Source: Paenimyroides tangerinum (GTDB lineage: Bacteria > Bacteroidota > Bacteroidia > Flavobacteriales > Flavobacteriaceae). From it: a stretch of DNA of 64,000 nt. The position numbers were made by a program, and so were the translations under genes. The stretch lies in the NCBI RefSeq assembly GCF_003865405.1, contig NZ_RQVQ01000008.1:48513-112512 (forward strand), in the 5' to 3' direction. Below, in pieces: positions 1-8,098 of this stretch. Every line of letters starts with the position of its first letter. Position 1 is the stretch's first letter. The notes beneath the pieces were generated by a model. That model ran no database searches. It was not told the DNA's origin and was given only the letters and a program-made list of their open reading frames with translations.

Positions 1-60
1 AATCAAAATCGGCGTAAGTAATTGCTGAAATTTTGATTTAAATTTATATACAGAAATCAT
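1..60 (-). CDS. N-terminus of a CDP-alcohol phosphatidyltransferase (cut by window edge)
   Basis: Only the first 20 codons are inside the window. The reading frame on the minus strand starts at an ATG (60-58) and begins MISVYKFKSKFQQLL. This resembles the start of YnbA-like CDP-alcohol phosphatidyltransferases, integral membrane enzymes that join a CDP-alcohol to a second alcohol in lipid synthesis, which open with a similar short basic/aromatic stretch and a FQ-LL-P segment. The catalytic DG-AR motif would lie outside the window. A good TAnnTTTG promoter box lies about 20 bases upstream. The family call rests on an N-terminal resemblance from memory and is tentative. Confidence 0.45.
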   Translation of the reverse strand, partial: MISVYKFKSKFQQLLTPILI

Positions 61-79
61 GCTGTTTTATTATATTAAT

Positions 80-87
80 CAAATATA
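80..87 (-). promoter_or_regulatory. -7 promoter box for the gene leaving the left edge
   Basis: The minus strand reads TATATTTG, a match to the Bacteroidota -7 consensus TAnnTTTG, 19 bases before the ATG at 60. The -33 element is not clear. Confidence 0.4.
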
Positions 88-162
88 ACTAAAATAACAC
101 TTGGTTTTTATCTTAATATTCTAAAAACAAATTAAAAATTTAACACTTACAAACTATAGCAA

Positions 163-1848
163 TTAAATCCCTTTCGGAATCGCATCAATTAATTTCTTGG
201 TATAATCTTTCTGAGGATTCGAATAAATAATATCGGCATCTGCCATTTCCTCGATTTTCCCTTTATTCATCACAACAATTTGGTCTGACATATATTTTAC
301 AACAGCTAAATCGTGCGAAATAAAAATGTAAGTAAATCCAAAATTTTCTTTTAACTCATTCAATAAATTCAAAACCTGAGCTTGAACCGAAATATCTAAA
401 GCTGAAACCGATTCGTCACAAACAATCAATTTTGGTTGAAGCGCAACCGTTCTTGCAATTCCGATTCGCTGACGTTGACCACCAGAAAATTCGTGCGGAT
501 AACGGTCAAAATACGATTCGTCTAAACCAACACGTTCTAGAATTTCAATTGTTTTTTGTTTACGTTCATTATCATTTTTATATAATTTATGAACTTGCAT
601 CGGTTCCATAATCGCTTTTCCGACAGTAATTCTAGGATTTAAAGACGCAAATGGATCTTGAAAAATAATCTGAATTTCTTTACGTAACGCTTTAATTTCT
701 TTTGCTGGAAGTTTGGTTATATCAACTCCTTTATAATAAACAGCACCAGCAGTTGGTTTATCCAATTGAAGAATCGCATTTCCTAAAGTTGATTTTCCAC
801 AACCACTTTCACCAACCAATCCTAAAGTTTCGCCTTCATAGATTTTAAAACTTACATCGTTGACCGCTTTGAAACCTTTCTCTTTTCCGAATAACCCAAC
901 ATTAGAAAAATATTCTTTTTCCAGATTTTTCACTTCCAATAAAGGCGGCTGACTATATAATTCTTCTAAATGATTTTGACGTTGTTCTGAAGTGATGATT
1001 TCGGTTTGCACCGAATCGTTTAAAAAATCTTGAATCGTAGCTAGACGTTTCAAACGAACATCCATCGAAGGACGAGAAGCAATCAAAGCTTGCGTATAAA
1101 TATGTTTTGGATTTTTAAAGATTTCTTGACTCAAACCTTGTTCTACAATTTCTCCTTTAAACATAACCAAAACTCGATTTGCGATTTCAGAAATCAAAGA
1201 TAAATCGTGAGAAATAAACAAAATACTCATTTGCGTTTCTGCTTGAATTTCTTTTAAAAGATGAATAATTTCTTTCTGAACCGTTACATCTAAAGCGGTT
1301 GTTGGTTCATCGGCGATTAGTAATTTTGGCTTGCAAGCCAATGCCATCGCAATCATTACACGTTGTTTTTGTCCGCCTGAAATTTGATGTGGATATTTAT
1401 TAAAAATCTCTTCTGGATTCGGAAGTTTTACTTTTTCAAACAACGACAAAACTTCTGTTTTAATTTCTTTTTCAGAAAGTTTTGTATGTTCTTCAAGCAT
1501 TTCGGCAACTTGCTTTCCGCATTTCATTGATGGATTTAACGAACTCATTGGTTCTTGAAAAATCATTGCCATTTGATTTCCACGTAATTTTCTGAAATCG
1601 TGTTGGGAAAAACGGGTAATATCTTGGTTATTGAAAATGATTTTTCCTTCCGAAATTTGAGAAACTTCTTTTGGTAATAATCCCATTAAAGCCAATGAAG
1701 TAACGGATTTACCAGAACCTGATTCACCAACAATTCCAACAATTTCGTTTTCATAAACACAGAATGAACTTCCTTTTATAACGGGATTCCATTCGTTATC
1801 ACGCAAAAAAGAAATTACAACATTTTCGACCTCAATTAATTTATTCAT
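163..1848 (-). CDS. Two-domain ABC transporter ATPase, oligopeptide/dipeptide type
   Basis: This is a fused pair of ABC ATPase domains like DppD-DppF or YejF, energising uptake of peptides or similar solutes through a membrane permease. The first domain has Walker A GESGSGKS (41-48), Q-loop Q98, signature ISGGQ (156-160), Walker B LLIADE (176-181) and H214. The second has Walker A GESGCGKS (346-353), signature FSGGQ (454-458) and Walker B LIVCDE (474-479). Both look active, and the oligopeptide-type extension follows each domain. Length 561 aa is normal for the fused form. No permease or binding protein is adjacent, so the substrate cannot be inferred from context. Confidence 0.9.
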   Translation of the reverse strand: MNKLIEVENVVISFLRDNEWNPVIKGSSFCVYENEIVGIVGESGSGKSVTSLALMGLLPKEVSQISEGKIIFNNQDITRFSQHDFRKLRGNQMAMIFQEPMSSLNPSMKCGKQVAEMLEEHTKLSEKEIKTEVLSLFEKVKLPNPEEIFNKYPHQISGGQKQRVMIAMALACKPKLLIADEPTTALDVTVQKEIIHLLKEIQAETQMSILFISHDLSLISEIANRVLVMFKGEIVEQGLSQEIFKNPKHIYTQALIASRPSMDVRLKRLATIQDFLNDSVQTEIITSEQRQNHLEELYSQPPLLEVKNLEKEYFSNVGLFGKEKGFKAVNDVSFKIYEGETLGLVGESGCGKSTLGNAILQLDKPTAGAVYYKGVDITKLPAKEIKALRKEIQIIFQDPFASLNPRITVGKAIMEPMQVHKLYKNDNERKQKTIEILERVGLDESYFDRYPHEFSGGQRQRIGIARTVALQPKLIVCDESVSALDISVQAQVLNLLNELKENFGFTYIFISHDLAVVKYMSDQIVVMNKGKIEEMADADIIYSNPQKDYTKKLIDAIPKGI

Positions 1849-1894
1849 CTATAAAAAATTACGAATCTAAATTAGTTCTATTTTATCAAAAATC

Positions 1895-1936
1895 ATAAAA
1901 AAACTGCCTTTAAGGTGACTAATCTCAAAGGCAGTT
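1895..1936 (-). terminator. Terminator of the osmC-like gene
   Basis: A 10-bp stem, AACTGCCTTT (1902-1911) with AAAGGCAGTT (1927-1936), is followed on the minus strand by a run of Ts. It lies 46 bases after the osmC-like stop and separates it from the ABC ATPase gene. Confidence 0.75.
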
Positions 1937-1981
1937 CTAAAAAAACAAACTAAACACTATTTTATGTGCAAATACACAACA

Positions 1982-2443
1982 TTATGCCACTTTTGGAACG
2001 TTGTAATCTTTGACAACCGTCATCACAACAGGCGTTGCGTTGGTTAGATTATCATAAATTGGACAACGTGCTTTTACTTCATCCATCCAAGATTTGATTT
2101 CTGTTAATGAAGCATTTGTAGAAGGTTTTATCACCACATCGATTGACTTGAAGCCAGCACGAGAACGGGTTTTTAAACCATCTGATTTTTTAGATTCAAT
2201 CACTCCAGTAATTTCGACCTGAATTGATTTTAAATCAAAACTTTGTTCGGCAGCTACTTGATTACCAATCGCATTTATAGCTCCAGCAATACCAGCTAAT
2301 AAAAATTCAAGAGGTCCATTTCCTTGGTCTGAAGTTGCCCCATTTAATTGATTGTTTATTTTGATGTTTAAGTCTTTTGATTTCACTATGAATTGCGAAT
2401 CATTATTTGAAAAACCTAAAACTGATATATTTCTTAAACTCAT
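1982..2443 (-). CDS. OsmC/Ohr-family protein lacking the first active-site cysteine
   Basis: OsmC-like fold protein of 153 aa. Family members reduce organic hydroperoxides with two cysteines. The second is present (C127 in the RCP motif), but the first, expected in a LAG-AGCINA-type helix, is an alanine here (A55 in LAGIAGAINA). Peroxidase activity by the usual mechanism is therefore doubtful; another role or a one-cysteine mechanism is possible. The gene stands alone between its own terminator (about 1895-1936) and an upstream intrinsic terminator (2453-2487) that ends only 9 bases before the ATG, so expression probably requires readthrough of that hairpin. Confidence 0.85.
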   Translation of the reverse strand: MSLRNISVLGFSNNDSQFIVKSKDLNIKINNQLNGATSDQGNGPLEFLLAGIAGAINAIGNQVAAEQSFDLKSIQVEITGVIESKKSDGLKTRSRAGFKSIDVVIKPSTNASLTEIKSWMDEVKARCPIYDNLTNATPVVMTVVKDYNVPKVA

Positions 2444-2452
2444 TTTACTTTA

Positions 2453-2487
2453 TAAAAAAAATCCTTTTGAAAAAGCTCAAAAGGATT
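2453..2487 (-). terminator. Intrinsic terminator in the osmC leader (probable attenuator)
   Basis: An 11-bp perfect stem, AATCCTTTTGA with TCAAAAGGATT (2477-2487 and 2460-2470, minus strand order), a 6-nt loop and seven Ts. The T run ends 9 bases before the osmC ATG (2443). Placed between a short Met-rich ORF (2530-2565) and the gene, it fits transcription attenuation rather than the end of an independent operon. Confidence 0.7.
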
Positions 2488-2529
2488 GTATTAAACACTT
2501 AACTGATTAAATCACAACACATTTGAACA

Positions 2530-2565
2530 TCACATTCGATATTTCGAACAATGCCACATCATCAT
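2530..2565 (-). CDS. Putative 11-residue leader peptide of the osmC-like gene
   Basis: The minus strand has three consecutive ATG codons followed by an open frame MMMWHCSKYRM and TGA. Four of eleven residues are Met, plus one Cys and one Trp, and the ORF lies 43 bases before an intrinsic terminator that precedes osmC. This is the layout of a translation-coupled attenuator. No Shine-Dalgarno is visible, as is usual in this phylum. Coding is inferred from layout only; eleven codons can be open by chance. Confidence 0.4.
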   Translation of the reverse strand: MMMWHCSKYRM

Positions 2566-2610
2566 AATATTTTTATTATTTTTTATCATAATTTTATTTT
2601 TAGTGCAAAA

Positions 2611-2642
2611 AAAAAATCCTCTACGTATGCAGAGGATTTTTT
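2611..2642 (-). terminator. Hairpin terminator after the 24-codon ORF
   Basis: Stem AATCCTCT with AGAGGATT (2615-2622, 2631-2638), extended by A/T pairs and flanked by a T run on either strand, so it could work in both directions. On the minus strand it lies 23 bases after the stop of the small ORF at 2665-2739. Confidence 0.65.
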
Positions 2643-2664
2643 CGATTAGCTATATTTTAGATAT

Positions 2665-2739
2665 TTATTTAGCACATACAAAACCTCTGTCGGTAAAAAC
2701 CCACATATTCTTCATTGTATGATGTTTAATAAAATTCAT
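2665..2739 (-). CDS. Putative 24-residue small ORF with its own terminator
   Basis: An ATG-initiated minus-strand frame of 24 codons that ends ...WVFTDRGFVCAK. It has a hairpin terminator 23 bases downstream and no T-rich terminator between it and the exonuclease gene upstream. With the 11-codon ORF further down it forms two tandem short ORF plus terminator units. I do not recognise the peptide. It may be a second leader peptide, a small protein, or chance. Confidence 0.35.
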   Translation of the reverse strand: MNFIKHHTMKNMWVFTDRGFVCAK

Positions 2740-2831
2740 TTTTCTCTTGTTATTTGATGTTACAAAGCTCTATAACATTTTTTAAAAATAGATAAAAAAT
2801 CCAAGTTTTAACTTTTCTTTAACTTTTAAAC

Positions 2832-3545
2832 TTATACAGAAATTACCTCATCATTTGTTAAAATAGGCAGTCTTTTAAACTTTAAAAGAACTTGAGCGAC
2901 CGCAAGAACATCTTTTTCGCAATAGATAATTATTCTATCAATATCGTTTTCTACATAATAAATTTCTGCTACTTGACTTCCATCAATATCATCTTTTGGC
3001 GAAGAAATTCCTAAAATATGCGTTAATAATTTTAGAGCCGTAAAGTGTTTGTAATCGCCAAATTTCCATAATTCCATCGTATCCAAATGAGGAATTTCCC
3101 AAGGTTTTTTGCCAATTGAATTTAATTTATTTGGAATTTCAAGTCCGTGAATAATCATACGACGACCAATAAATGGTAAATCGAATTCTTTTATATTATG
3201 TCCGCATAAGACAACTTGAGGACTGTTAAAATGATTTTGCAAAAGATTCGTAAAATCTTGTAAAATCTTAATTTCATCACCAAAAAAAGAAGTCGTTCTA
3301 AATTGTCGAATGTCATTTTTAATAACAAAATATCCAACAGAAATACATACGATTTTACCAAACTCAGCCCAGATACCAGCCCGATGATAAAATTCCTCAG
3401 GAGAAACATCTTCTTTACGCTGATAAGCTGTTTTGTCAGCAAAAAGTGATTGCGTAGTTTCATCTAATTCATTGAATTTATGAACTTCTGGAACTGTTTC
3501 AATATCTAAAAAAAGAATATTTTGTAGGTGGATTTTGTCTAACAT
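2832..3545 (-). CDS. 3'-5' exonuclease of the DEDDy (PolB-like) family
   Basis: A 237-aa RNase H-fold 3'-5' exonuclease. The four acidic residues are visible: D14 and E16 in LFLDIET (ExoI), D122 in HNIKEFD (116-122, ExoII), and Y208/D212 in YCEKD (ExoIII, the DEDDy form). It resembles the stand-alone PolB-like exonucleases of Bacteroidota; DNA proofreading or repair is likely but the substrate is not known from sequence. Its ATG lies one base after the stop of the serine hydrolase gene, so the two are probably cotranscribed. Confidence 0.8.
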   Translation of the reverse strand: MLDKIHLQNILFLDIETVPEVHKFNELDETTQSLFADKTAYQRKEDVSPEEFYHRAGIWAEFGKIVCISVGYFVIKNDIRQFRTTSFFGDEIKILQDFTNLLQNHFNSPQVVLCGHNIKEFDLPFIGRRMIIHGLEIPNKLNSIGKKPWEIPHLDTMELWKFGDYKHFTALKLLTHILGISSPKDDIDGSQVAEIYYVENDIDRIIIYCEKDVLAVAQVLLKFKRLPILTNDEVISV

Positions 3546-3546
3546 T

Positions 3547-4713
3547 TTACTTCTGATTAATCATTTTTTGTGCTTCATCAATATAAATATAAAAATCTTC
3601 GCTGTGTGGGTCAGTTTTGGTTTGTAAACCTTTTAAATGTCCTAATCGAACAATTATCAAATCATCTTCTGGTATCACAATTACAAACTGTCCTAAATGA
3701 CCACGCATATAATAAATTTGTTTGTTCTGATAATTTGATAACCACCAACCGTAACCATATTGCGGACTTTCAGTAAAACGAGGATTTATTGATTTTTGAA
3801 TAAATTCTTCAGAAAGAATTTGTTCTCCATTCCAATTTCCATTTTGTCTAAACAACTTTCCGAATTTCGCAAAATCTCTTGCGTTACTAGCAATACAACA
3901 ATACGCTTTTTCGATTCCATCACCTTCGTGGTCAAGTTGCCAAAGCGCATCTTGCTCCATTCCCATCGGCTGCCAAAAATACTTTGAAACAAAATCTGAC
4001 AATTTCATATTCGTAGCTTTTTCAAGAACCATTGCCAATAATTGTGTATCGCCACTTTGATAAATAAATTCCTGTCCTGGCTTTTTATCGACACCTAAAC
4101 TTAACATCAATTCACGAATATCCTTCTTAAAATATGCTTGAGATGTTAAAGAAGTTGGACCGTAATAATCTTCAACCCAACTGTGACCAGAAGCCATTGA
4201 AGACAAATCTCCAACCGTCAAATCCTTTGCATATTGACCTTTTAATTTTGGAAGATAATCGATTACCTTAGCATCAAGATTTGGAATCATTTTCAAATCA
4301 ATCGCTTTCCCTAAAGCAGAAGAAACGATACTTTTTGCCATAGAAAACGAATTGGTCTTAGCCGTTTCGCTTCCAATATCATAATAACTTTCGTGCCAAA
4401 TGCTATCTCCTTTAATGATTAAAAATGAAGTAGTTCCTAAATCTTTATTAGTTTGATTTAATTTTTCAGTTGTTGGAACTTTGTTATAACCTTTGGAAAT
4501 CTTCCAAGGTTGAGCGGTTCCTTTCTCAATAGTACGATTATCGAAATATTCATAATCCTCTAAAAAGGCAGTTTTGTGCCCTGTCAAATAGGTTACACGC
4601 ACACCACGAACTAAATATCCATATCCGAAAATATATAAAAGCGCAATAATTATAGCTAATATAATTACAAACCACTTGATGATTTTTAATAAAATCTTAA
4701 AGATTTTTTTCAT
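3547..4713 (-). CDS. Membrane-anchored serine hydrolase, class C beta-lactamase fold
   Basis: A 388-aa protein with an N-terminal membrane anchor (about residues 10-31) and a periplasmic beta-lactamase/transpeptidase-like domain. The SxxK nucleophile motif is SMAK (124-127); the tyrosine motif is YQS (218-220) and an RGHLGQ stretch near residue 340 takes the place of the K-T-G box. This set is closer to 6-aminohexanoate-dimer hydrolase (NylB-like) and esterase members than to true beta-lactamases, so antibiotic resistance should not be assumed. First gene of a likely pair with the exonuclease downstream. Confidence 0.8.
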   Translation of the reverse strand: MKKIFKILLKIIKWFVIILAIIIALLYIFGYGYLVRGVRVTYLTGHKTAFLEDYEYFDNRTIEKGTAQPWKISKGYNKVPTTEKLNQTNKDLGTTSFLIIKGDSIWHESYYDIGSETAKTNSFSMAKSIVSSALGKAIDLKMIPNLDAKVIDYLPKLKGQYAKDLTVGDLSSMASGHSWVEDYYGPTSLTSQAYFKKDIRELMLSLGVDKKPGQEFIYQSGDTQLLAMVLEKATNMKLSDFVSKYFWQPMGMEQDALWQLDHEGDGIEKAYCCIASNARDFAKFGKLFRQNGNWNGEQILSEEFIQKSINPRFTESPQYGYGWWLSNYQNKQIYYMRGHLGQFVIVIPEDDLIIVRLGHLKGLQTKTDPHSEDFYIYIDEAQKMINQK

Positions 4714-4749
4714 AACGATAAAGGTTAAAGTACTAAAGATAATAAAAAA

Positions 4750-4821
4750 TTATTCATCATCTAACTGAAATAATTCATTTACGGTCACACCAAACATTTT
4801 GGACATTCTCAGAACTACCAG
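4750..4821 (-). pseudogene. C-terminal remnant of an XRE-type HTH regulator
   Basis: The minus strand frame ending at 4750 reads MSKMFGVTVNELFQLDDE and stop, which is the typical end of an XRE/Cro helix-turn-helix protein (helices 4-5, of the form LSKLFGVSVDELL). The frame is closed upstream by TGA at 4822-4824, and no DNA-recognition helix is found in the rest of the gap. It is therefore best read as a decayed gene end. The identification rests on one short motif. Confidence 0.45.
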
Positions 4822-4918
4822 TCAAGTAATTTCCATTTAAATAATCAATTTTATTCAAGTACATAGAATTAAGAACAACTTTTGATTATTTTAGCAACTC
4901 ATACTAAATCAGCATATT

Positions 4919-6298
4919 TTGAAAAATATTTTTCTATTATTTATCATTATAAATTCATTTTTATCCAATGCACAACTCAATAAAAGTGGAGATGTTATAA
5001 AATTGAACGAACTTATTTCATTAAAAAAGACCGAAAAAGGTTACGTTTTTATTGGCTCTAATGGCAAAATTTCAAAAGAATATACGTATGTATATCTTAA
5101 AGACTATGGAATTATTGAAACGAATATTGTTACTCCTTTTGACCCAAAAGCAATAATTTTTAGAGAATCTACAAATAGATGTTATGTAAATGGCAATTCA
5201 AATCGTAGAAATTATCATGTTTTTGAATTGATGAAAGAATTAGGTACAATAGATGATTATCATTTTGAAAGAGAATTAACTTTCAGTAATATAAGAGACG
5301 GTTTATCAGGTGATTATGGATGGATTTCACAAAATGAAAAATACGCAATGGCAAATCCACAAGGAGTGTTTGTTACTGAACCGAAGTATGATAGGCCTAG
5401 TTGGTTTGACGAAAGGGAAAGCCCTTATGGCTTTTACCGTGATCGAAAATTACTTTTTAATCAACGAACAAAAAAAGGTAAAAAAGTTACTGTTATATTA
5501 GATAAATTTACTGGGAAAGAAGTGTTTGCTACAAAAGATAGCATTGTGAAATACTGGAATGCAGAAAATTACTTGATAAAAAAATCTAATAATAAATACT
5601 ATCTTGTCTATAAATCTAAAAAGCAAAAAGTTCCTAAAGAGTTTATCAATTTAGATGGATTGCCTATCGAAAGTTCAATTTTCACGAATGTAAAAGCCAG
5701 AAAAAATGCTCTTTTTATGGATATAAATGGAGAAAAAATAAAAAGTGACTTAATACCGTTGACGAATTTTTATAAAGGATATGGTATCGTTTTAGAAAAG
5801 ATTTTGGAAGAACAAGAATTTAATTATTATGGAGAACCATTGTATCGCAAGGAAACAAACACAGTTAAAATTATAAATGAACAATTTGAAACCATAAAAA
5901 TATTAGAAACTTTCGAGCAAAGAGAACATTTAGAATCTAATAGATATAACGATTATTTTAATGATTACGGACAGATTATTGTTTCTAATCGGAAAAAATC
6001 GTTTGTTATGGATTATATGGGAAATACCATTTTTAAGATTGATAAAAAAGATACCAAAATTGAAGAAATTTACAAAGGAATATATGAAGTAAGCGATTAT
6101 GAAAGAATTTATTCAAATTTTTACAATCAAAAAGGAGAAAAGCTAATCAATCAAAAACTTCTGAATATGTACAGATTTGATAATTTTAAGTTTAAGGAAG
6201 GAATAAATGAAAATTATTTTACATTATATAATCACCCAAATTTCCCATTGATTAAACTAAATAAAAACAATGACATAATTTTTTCAGAGTATCAATAA
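4919..6298 (+). CDS. Secreted protein of unknown function, possible WG-like repeats, TTG start
   Basis: A 459-aa protein with a signal peptide (hydrophobic residues 4-17, likely cleavage after SNAQ). The frame opens with TTG, giving MKNIFLLF; no ATG precedes the signal sequence, so TTG is probably the real start. The interior contains stretches such as GDYGWISQNEKYAM and PQGVFVTEPKYD that recall WG-type beta-propeller repeats, but this is weak. It stands alone between an HTH remnant and the convergent fumarase gene. No function can be assigned. Confidence 0.65.
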   Translation: MKNIFLLFIIINSFLSNAQLNKSGDVIKLNELISLKKTEKGYVFIGSNGKISKEYTYVYLKDYGIIETNIVTPFDPKAIIFRESTNRCYVNGNSNRRNYHVFELMKELGTIDDYHFERELTFSNIRDGLSGDYGWISQNEKYAMANPQGVFVTEPKYDRPSWFDERESPYGFYRDRKLLFNQRTKKGKKVTVILDKFTGKEVFATKDSIVKYWNAENYLIKKSNNKYYLVYKSKKQKVPKEFINLDGLPIESSIFTNVKARKNALFMDINGEKIKSDLIPLTNFYKGYGIVLEKILEEQEFNYYGEPLYRKETNTVKIINEQFETIKILETFEQREHLESNRYNDYFNDYGQIIVSNRKKSFVMDYMGNTIFKIDKKDTKIEEIYKGIYEVSDYERIYSNFYNQKGEKLINQKLLNMYRFDNFKFKEGINENYFTLYNHPNFPLIKLNKNNDIIFSEYQ

Positions 6299-6307
6299 AA
6301 ACTTTCA

Positions 6308-6346
6308 TAACAAAAAGCCCTATAAAGTTTTCACCTTATAGAGCTT
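6308..6346 (-). terminator. Fumarase terminator
   Basis: Stem of 11 positions with one mismatch (6315-6325 with 6336-6346), followed on the minus strand by TTTTTG. It lies 31 bases after the fumarase stop; the plus strand lacks a T run. Confidence 0.6.
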
Positions 6347-6377
6347 GTGATTTTATGTCTAAAACTAATTATTTAGA

Positions 6378-7982
6378 TTATAAATTTTGGAAGAAATCAT
6401 TTCCTTTATCGTCAGTGATAATGAATGCAGGGAAGTTTTTAACTGTAATTTTACGAACGGCTTCCATTCCTAATTCATCAAAATCAACTACTTCAACTTT
6501 TAAGATATTATCTTGAGCTAAGATTGCTGCTGGCCCACCAATTGATCCTAAATAGAAACCTCCATGTTTTGCACAAGCATCTGTAACCTGTTGTGAACGA
6601 TTTCCTTTTGCTAACATAATCATAGATCCGCCAGCTGCTTGGAATTGGTCAACATAAGAATCCATACGTCCGGCAGTTGTTGGCCCGAATGAACCTGAAG
6701 CCATTCCGTCTGGAGTTTTAGCAGGACCTGCGTAATATACTGGGTGGTTTTTGAAATAATCTGGCATTCCTAAACCATTATCTAACATTTCTTTGATTTT
6801 AGCGTGAGCGATATCACGAGCAACAATCACCGTTCCGTTTAACATTAAACGAGTTTTGATTGGATGTTTCGTTAACTCAGCTAAGATACTTTCCATTGGT
6901 TGATCTAAATCAATCTCAACTGGAGCTTCTAAATGTGGAGCCGATTCTGGTAATAAACGAGCTGGATTTGTTTCTAATTGCTCAACAAAAATTCCTTCCG
7001 AAGTGATTTTTCCTTTGATATTTCTATCAGCAGAACAAGAAACTCCCAAACCAACTGGACAAGAAGCAGCGTGACGAGGTAAACGAATTACACGAACATC
7101 GTGCACTAAATATTTCCCTCCAAATTGAGCTCCAACTCCAGATTCCTGGCAAATTTGTTTGATTCTTTCTTCCCAAACTAAATCGCGGAAAGCTTGACCA
7201 GCCATATTTCCTGTAGTAGGTAAATTATCGTAATATCCAGCAGATGCTTTTTTCACAGTTGCCAAAGTAGCTTCTGCAGAAGTTCCACCGATTACTAAAG
7301 CTAAATGGTAAGGAGGACAAGCAGCCGTTCCTAAATCCATAATTTTAGCTTTAACGAAAGCTTCTAATGATTTTTCGTTTAATAGCGATTTTGTTTGTTG
7401 GTATAAGAATGTTTTGTTTGCAGAACCTCCACCTTTTGCTAAGAATAAAAATTCGTAAGAATTTCCTTTTTTAGAATAGATATCGATTTGCGCAGGTAAG
7501 TTTGAGCCTGAGTTTTTCTCTTCGAACATTGAAATTGGAACGATTTGAGAATAACGTAAGTTTTTGTTCACATACGTATTAAAAATACCTTTTGATAAAG
7601 CTTCAGCATCATCAGCTCCGGTATAAACGTTTTCACCTTTTTTACCCATAACAATTGCAGTTCCGGTATCTTGACAAGAAGGTAATTCACCGTTTACAGC
7701 AACCGCAGCATTTTGTAATAAATTGTAAGCTACAAAACGATCGTTATCTGTTGCTTCTGGATCATCAATAATCGCACGTAATTTTTCTAAATGCGAGGTA
7801 CGTAACATAAAAGAAACATCAGACATCGCCACTTCAGCTAACAATTCTAATCCTTTTGGATCAACTGTTAAGATTTCGCGATCACCTAATTTTTCAACTT
7901 TTACGTAATCTGAAGATATTTTGCGATATTGTGTATCGTCTTTTTGAATAGGAAATGAATCCTGATATATAAAATCGATCAT
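6378..7982 (-). CDS. fumA: Class I (Fe-S) fumarate hydratase
   Basis: Interconverts fumarate and L-malate in the TCA cycle, in the cytoplasm. The 534-aa length is that of the fused two-domain class I enzymes. The three cysteines that hold the [4Fe-4S] cluster in E. coli FumA (105, 224, 318) align by position and motif to C103 (CQDTGTA), C222 ([16 protein letters not shown]) and C316 (GVSCSADR). The C-terminal beta domain carries [10 protein letters not shown]. The gene is monocistronic, with its own terminator and a TAAATTTG promoter box plus palindrome upstream. Oxygen-labile enzymes of this class usually operate at low oxygen. Confidence 0.93.
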   Translation of the reverse strand: MIDFIYQDSFPIQKDDTQYRKISSDYVKVEKLGDREILTVDPKGLELLAEVAMSDVSFMLRTSHLEKLRAIIDDPEATDNDRFVAYNLLQNAAVAVNGELPSCQDTGTAIVMGKKGENVYTGADDAEALSKGIFNTYVNKNLRYSQIVPISMFEEKNSGSNLPAQIDIYSKKGNSYEFLFLAKGGGSANKTFLYQQTKSLLNEKSLEAFVKAKIMDLGTAACPPYHLALVIGGTSAEATLATVKKASAGYYDNLPTTGNMAGQAFRDLVWEERIKQICQESGVGAQFGGKYLVHDVRVIRLPRHAASCPVGLGVSCSADRNIKGKITSEGIFVEQLETNPARLLPESAPHLEAPVEIDLDQPMESILAELTKHPIKTRLMLNGTVIVARDIAHAKIKEMLDNGLGMPDYFKNHPVYYAGPAKTPDGMASGSFGPTTAGRMDSYVDQFQAAGGSMIMLAKGNRSQQVTDACAKHGGFYLGSIGGPAAILAQDNILKVEVVDFDELGMEAVRKITVKNFPAFIITDDKGNDFFQNL

Positions 7983-8007
7983 TTTAATTTAGTTTGTGTA
8001 AGACATA

Positions 8008-8040
8008 CAAATTTACAAAATCAAAAATCATTAATGATTT
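8008..8040 (-). promoter_or_regulatory. Fumarase promoter box and upstream perfect palindrome
   Basis: The minus strand has a TAnnTTTG box (TAAATTTG, 8015-8008) 25 bases before the fumarase ATG. Immediately upstream of it, at 8025-8040, lies a perfect 16-bp palindrome AAATCATTAATGATTT in the region of the -33 element, a possible regulator site. Confidence 0.4.
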
Positions 8041-8098
8041 AGAACTTGTCTAAATTATCTGAATTTAACAAAAGTTATGAATTTAATTCAAATTAGAA

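Noticed and set aside
3547..4713. Beta-lactamase resistance gene
   Set aside because: The SxxK-YxS-HxG motif set and the membrane anchor fit a NylB-like or esterase serine hydrolase better than a true class C beta-lactamase.
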